NCBI GenBank assembly: GCA_965222015.1
Contig: CBDCTL010000011.1
Location: 62,001-126,000, forward strand
DNA from: JANQPX01 sp965222015
GTDB taxonomy: Bacteria > Pseudomonadota > Alphaproteobacteria > Geminicoccales > Geminicoccaceae
Direction of reading: 5' to 3'
Length of the DNA stretch: 64,000 bases
A model generated the notes under the pieces. It was not told the DNA's origin and searched no databases. It was given only the letters and a program-made list of their open reading frames with translations. Positions 61,551 through 64,000 of this stretch are shown one piece after another (the first letter of the stretch is position 1; the number at the start of each line of letters is the position of its first letter). Made by a program: the position numbers and the translations under genes.

Positions 61551-64000
61551 TTGGACAAGGCGTTCGAGACCTGGCTCGAAGACCTCGGCCTCGGTCGGCA
61601 TGCCGAGGCGTTCGCCGAGCAGGATATCGACTTTCGATCGCTCGACTATCTGACCGAGGACGATCTGAAGGAGCTCGGCCTCTCGATCGGACATCGGCGC
61701 ATGCTGCTGGCCGCGATCGCCGCCCGCCGAGACATGCCCGAAACGGTCAGGACCGGCGAGATCGAGACCGGTCAAGACACCGGCCGGCCTCCGGCTGCCG
61801 CTTCGGGCCACCATGCGGAACGCCGCCAGCTGACCGTGATGTTCTGCGATCTGGTCGGCTCGACGCCTCTGTCGCGGCGGCTCGATCCGGAACAGCTTCG
61901 TGACATTCTCCGGCGCTATCACAATGCAGTCTCCTCAGCCGTCATCGGTTATGGCGGACATGTCGCCAAGTTTCTGGGTGACGGCGTGCTCGCCTATTTC
62001 GGCTGGCCGCGGGCCTACGAGGATCAGGCCGAACGCGCTGTGCGCGCGGCCCTGGACGCGATCGCCGGTGTCGAGGCACTGCGCATCCAGGGCGGTGAGC
62101 CGCTGCAGACGCGGATCGGCATCGCCACGGGCGAGGTGGTGGTCGGTGATCTGCTCGGCGACAAGATCTCCGAGAAGGAAGCCGTGGTCGGCGAAACGCC
62201 CAATCTCGCCGCGCGGCTCCAGGGCCTCGCCAATGCCGGCAAGATCGTGATCGGTACCCATACACGCTCCCTTCTCGGCACCGCTTTCGTCTTCGAAGAC
62301 ATCGGCCAGTTCGAGCTGAAGGGCTTCGACGAGCCCGTGCAGGCATGGCGCGTGGTCGGCGAAGCCGAAGTCGAAAGCCGCTTCGAAGCTGCACGCGGGC
62401 ATGAGCTGACCGAGCTGATCGGACGCGAGCATGAACGCGGGCTGATCCGCGAGGGGTGGACGCATGCGATCACCGGCGAGGGCCGGGTCATGCTGCTCGC
62501 CGGCGAAGCCGGCATCGGCAAGTCGCGCATGGTCCAGGACTTCAGGGACGCGCTGCCCGACAAGTCGTACTACTCGTTTCATTTCCAGTGCTCGCAGCTG
62601 CACACCAACAGCGCGTTTCATCCAGTCGTGCAGCGGTTGCGTACGGGCGCCGGCTTCGCGGCAGGCGACGACGCCGAGACCAAGCTCGGGAAGATGGAGG
62701 CCTATGTGGCGCGGCGCGGCGCCGACGTCCGAAAGGCGGCGCCCGTCATCGCCACGCTGCTCTCCCTGCCGGGCGAAAAGCGCTACGGGCCTCTCGAGCT
62801 GTCGCCGCAGCAGCTCAGAAACCGCATCATCGAAATTCTGATCGACCACATGCTGGCGCAAAGCCGTCGTCAGCCCGTGCTCTGCGTGATCGAAGACGTT
62901 CATTGGAGCGATCCGTCGACCATCGAGATGATCGGCGAGATCATCTCCCACATCGCCGATCACGCCGTCTACCTCCTGATCACCTATCGCCCGGACTTCA
63001 TGCCTCCCTGGCCGGACTTCACCCATGTAAGCCTGTTGAAGCTGAACCGTCTCGGCCGCAGCCAGTCGGCGAAGATCGCCGCCGCGGTCGCCGGAACGAA
63101 TTTGCTCGAAGCGCTGGTGGAGCAGATCGTCATCCGCTCCGACGGCGTGCCGCTGTTCGTCGAGGAGCTCACCAAGACGGTCCTGGAGAACGTCTCGAAG
63201 GAAAACGGTTCGGCAGCCATCGACGAGGTTATTCCGGCCACGCTTCAATCCTCGCTGGTCGCCAGGCTCGATCGCCTCGAAGCGGCAAGGGAAACCGCAC
63301 AGGTCGCGGCGGTGATTGGTCGGGAATTCCCCTACGAGCTGTTGAGCGCGGTGATCGACCGCGACGAACAGCAGCTTCACGACGATCTCGATCGCCTGGT
63401 GATGTCGGGACTGGTCAACCGTCAGGGCCGACCGCCGACCGCCATCTACACCTTCAAGCACGCTTTGCTGCAGGACGCCGCCTACGCCACCATCCTGAGA
63501 AGCGAACGGCAGCGACTGCACGCCAAAATCGTCGATATCGTAGAAGCGCAGACCGGCAGCAACGTGATCGAGCGCATCGATACCCTCGCCCATCACGCCT
63601 GTCAGGCCGAGCTTTGGGACAAGGCCTTCACCTACCTTCACCTCGCCGGCGTCAAGGCGATGGATCGCGCCGGGATCAGGGAAGCGGTCGCCGATTTCGA
63701 ACAGGCGCTGGAGGTCGCCGAGCAGCTGCCCGAATCGAAGGAAACGCTGGAGCGCGTCATCGACCTTCGCTTCGAGCTTCGAAATGCGCTCTGGGTGCTG
63801 GGCCGATTCGAGGCGATCCTGTCCCACCTCGCCGGCAGCACGCCGCTGGTCGCGAAGCTCGACGATCCCGTGCGCCGGGGCTGGATCTCGGTCTTCGAGA
63901 GCGCCAGCCTCTGGCAGCTCGGCCGATGGGACGAGGCGCTGGAAACGGCGGAGCACGGCCTTGAGGTCTCGCGTGAGGCCGATGATCTTTCACTTGAGGT
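61551..64000 (+). CDS. SAM-adenylate cyclase-ATPase fusion, N-terminal part
   Basis: The gene runs off the right edge after 816 codons. Residues 1-60 are a SAM domain (WLEDLGLGRHAEAF through LGLSIGHRRMLLAAI). Residues about 85-260 are a class III nucleotidyl cyclase with MFCDLVGST and GGHVAKFLGDGVLAYFG, carrying the metal aspartates. A large ATPase (Walker A GEAGIGKS near residue 318, CVIEDVHWSD as Walker B) and TPR-like helices follow. It starts with TTG after GGGGA. It probably makes cAMP in response to a signal sensed by the ATPase/TPR part. Confidence 0.9.
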   Translation, partial: MDKAFETWLEDLGLGRHAEAFAEQDIDFRSLDYLTEDDLKELGLSIGHRRMLLAAIAARRDMPETVRTGEIETGQDTGRPPAAASGHHAERRQLTVMFCDLVGSTPLSRRLDPEQLRDILRRYHNAVSSAVIGYGGHVAKFLGDGVLAYFGWPRAYEDQAERAVRAALDAIAGVEALRIQGGEPLQTRIGIATGEVVVGDLLGDKISEKEAVVGETPNLAARLQGLANAGKIVIGTHTRSLLGTAFVFEDIGQFELKGFDEPVQAWRVVGEAEVESRFEAARGHELTELIGREHERGLIREGWTHAITGEGRVMLLAGEAGIGKSRMVQDFRDALPDKSYYSFHFQCSQLHTNSAFHPVVQRLRTGAGFAAGDDAETKLGKMEAYVARRGADVRKAAPVIATLLSLPGEKRYGPLELSPQQLRNRIIEILIDHMLAQSRRQPVLCVIEDVHWSDPSTIEMIGEIISHIADHAVYLLITYRPDFMPPWPDFTHVSLLKLNRLGRSQSAKIAAAVAGTNLLEALVEQIVIRSDGVPLFVEELTKTVLENVSKENGSAAIDEVIPATLQSSLVARLDRLEAARETAQVAAVIGREFPYELLSAVIDRDEQQLHDDLDRLVMSGLVNRQGRPPTAIYTFKHALLQDAAYATILRSERQRLHAKIVDIVEAQTGSNVIERIDTLAHHACQAELWDKAFTYLHLAGVKAMDRAGIREAVADFEQALEVAEQLPESKETLERVIDLRFELRNALWVLGRFEAILSHLAGSTPLVAKLDDPVRRGWISVFESASLWQLGRWDEALETAEHGLEVSREADDLSLE

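Overview
The window is GC-rich chromosomal DNA that reads as an alphaproteobacterium. The evidence is a full Tad/Flp pilus locus with a Caulobacter-type gene set, perfect CtrA-type TTAA-N7-TTAA boxes, a consensus sigma-54 promoter, homogentisate dioxygenase, and a DksA/TraR-type zinc-finger protein. I see no rRNA, tRNA, CRISPR array, prophage or intact insertion sequence. Genus cannot be fixed from the sequence alone.

Layout. 1-4.4 kb: end of a TauE/SafE exporter gene, hmgA, and a divergent SDR plus KstD-like flavoprotein pair. 4.5-11.6 kb: a structured small-RNA candidate, a CtrA-boxed diguanylate cyclase, a DksA-like protein, a periplasmic cyclophilin, a small hypothetical gene, a glutamine synthetase paralogue that has lost most active-site ligands, and an MMPL/RND exporter. 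12-18.4 kb: a corrinoid methyl-transfer module (corrinoid protein, methyltetrahydrofolate methyltransferase, RACo-type activator), a small MITE-like element, a membrane protein ending at the MITE edge, and the two subunits of an aconitase X enzyme. 18.4-30.9 kb: a complete tad pilus locus on the minus strand, facing a LuxR regulator and a GGDEF-EAL protein (31.2-34.4 kb).

35.4-45.2 kb holds the most distinctive metabolic block, a minus-strand operon for a group-5 soluble diiron (propane/MimABCD-type) monooxygenase. It has the hydroxylase, reductase and coupling proteins, the accessory amidohydrolase, a DUF59 protein, the dedicated GroEL-like chaperonin, an alcohol dehydrogenase and, unusually, a BLUF photoreceptor-like gene at the end. 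A perfect -24/-12 promoter and three TGTGYCA repeats lie upstream. Divergent from it is a tightly packed five-gene cluster of unknown function (45.9-48.4 kb) containing a seven-bladed WD40 protein.

48.4-54.1 kb: a putative sensory operon with a PhnD-like periplasmic protein, a membrane GGDEF-EAL protein, a YfiR-like protein and a TonB-dependent receptor, with a second CtrA box at its start. 54.4-64 kb: an Na+/H+ antiporter, a hypothetical gene, an orphan pair of peptide ABC permeases, a large membrane protein of unknown function with a helix-turn-helix-like tail, a second TauE/SafE exporter, and a SAM-adenylate cyclase-ATPase fusion running off the end.

Taken together, the window combines C1/alkane and aromatic catabolism with dense c-di-GMP and surface-attachment functions. 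The strongest candidates for undescribed biology are the WD40 cluster with its shared divergent control region, the degenerate glutamine synthetase, and the TonB-YfiR-GGDEF/EAL-PhnD operon.
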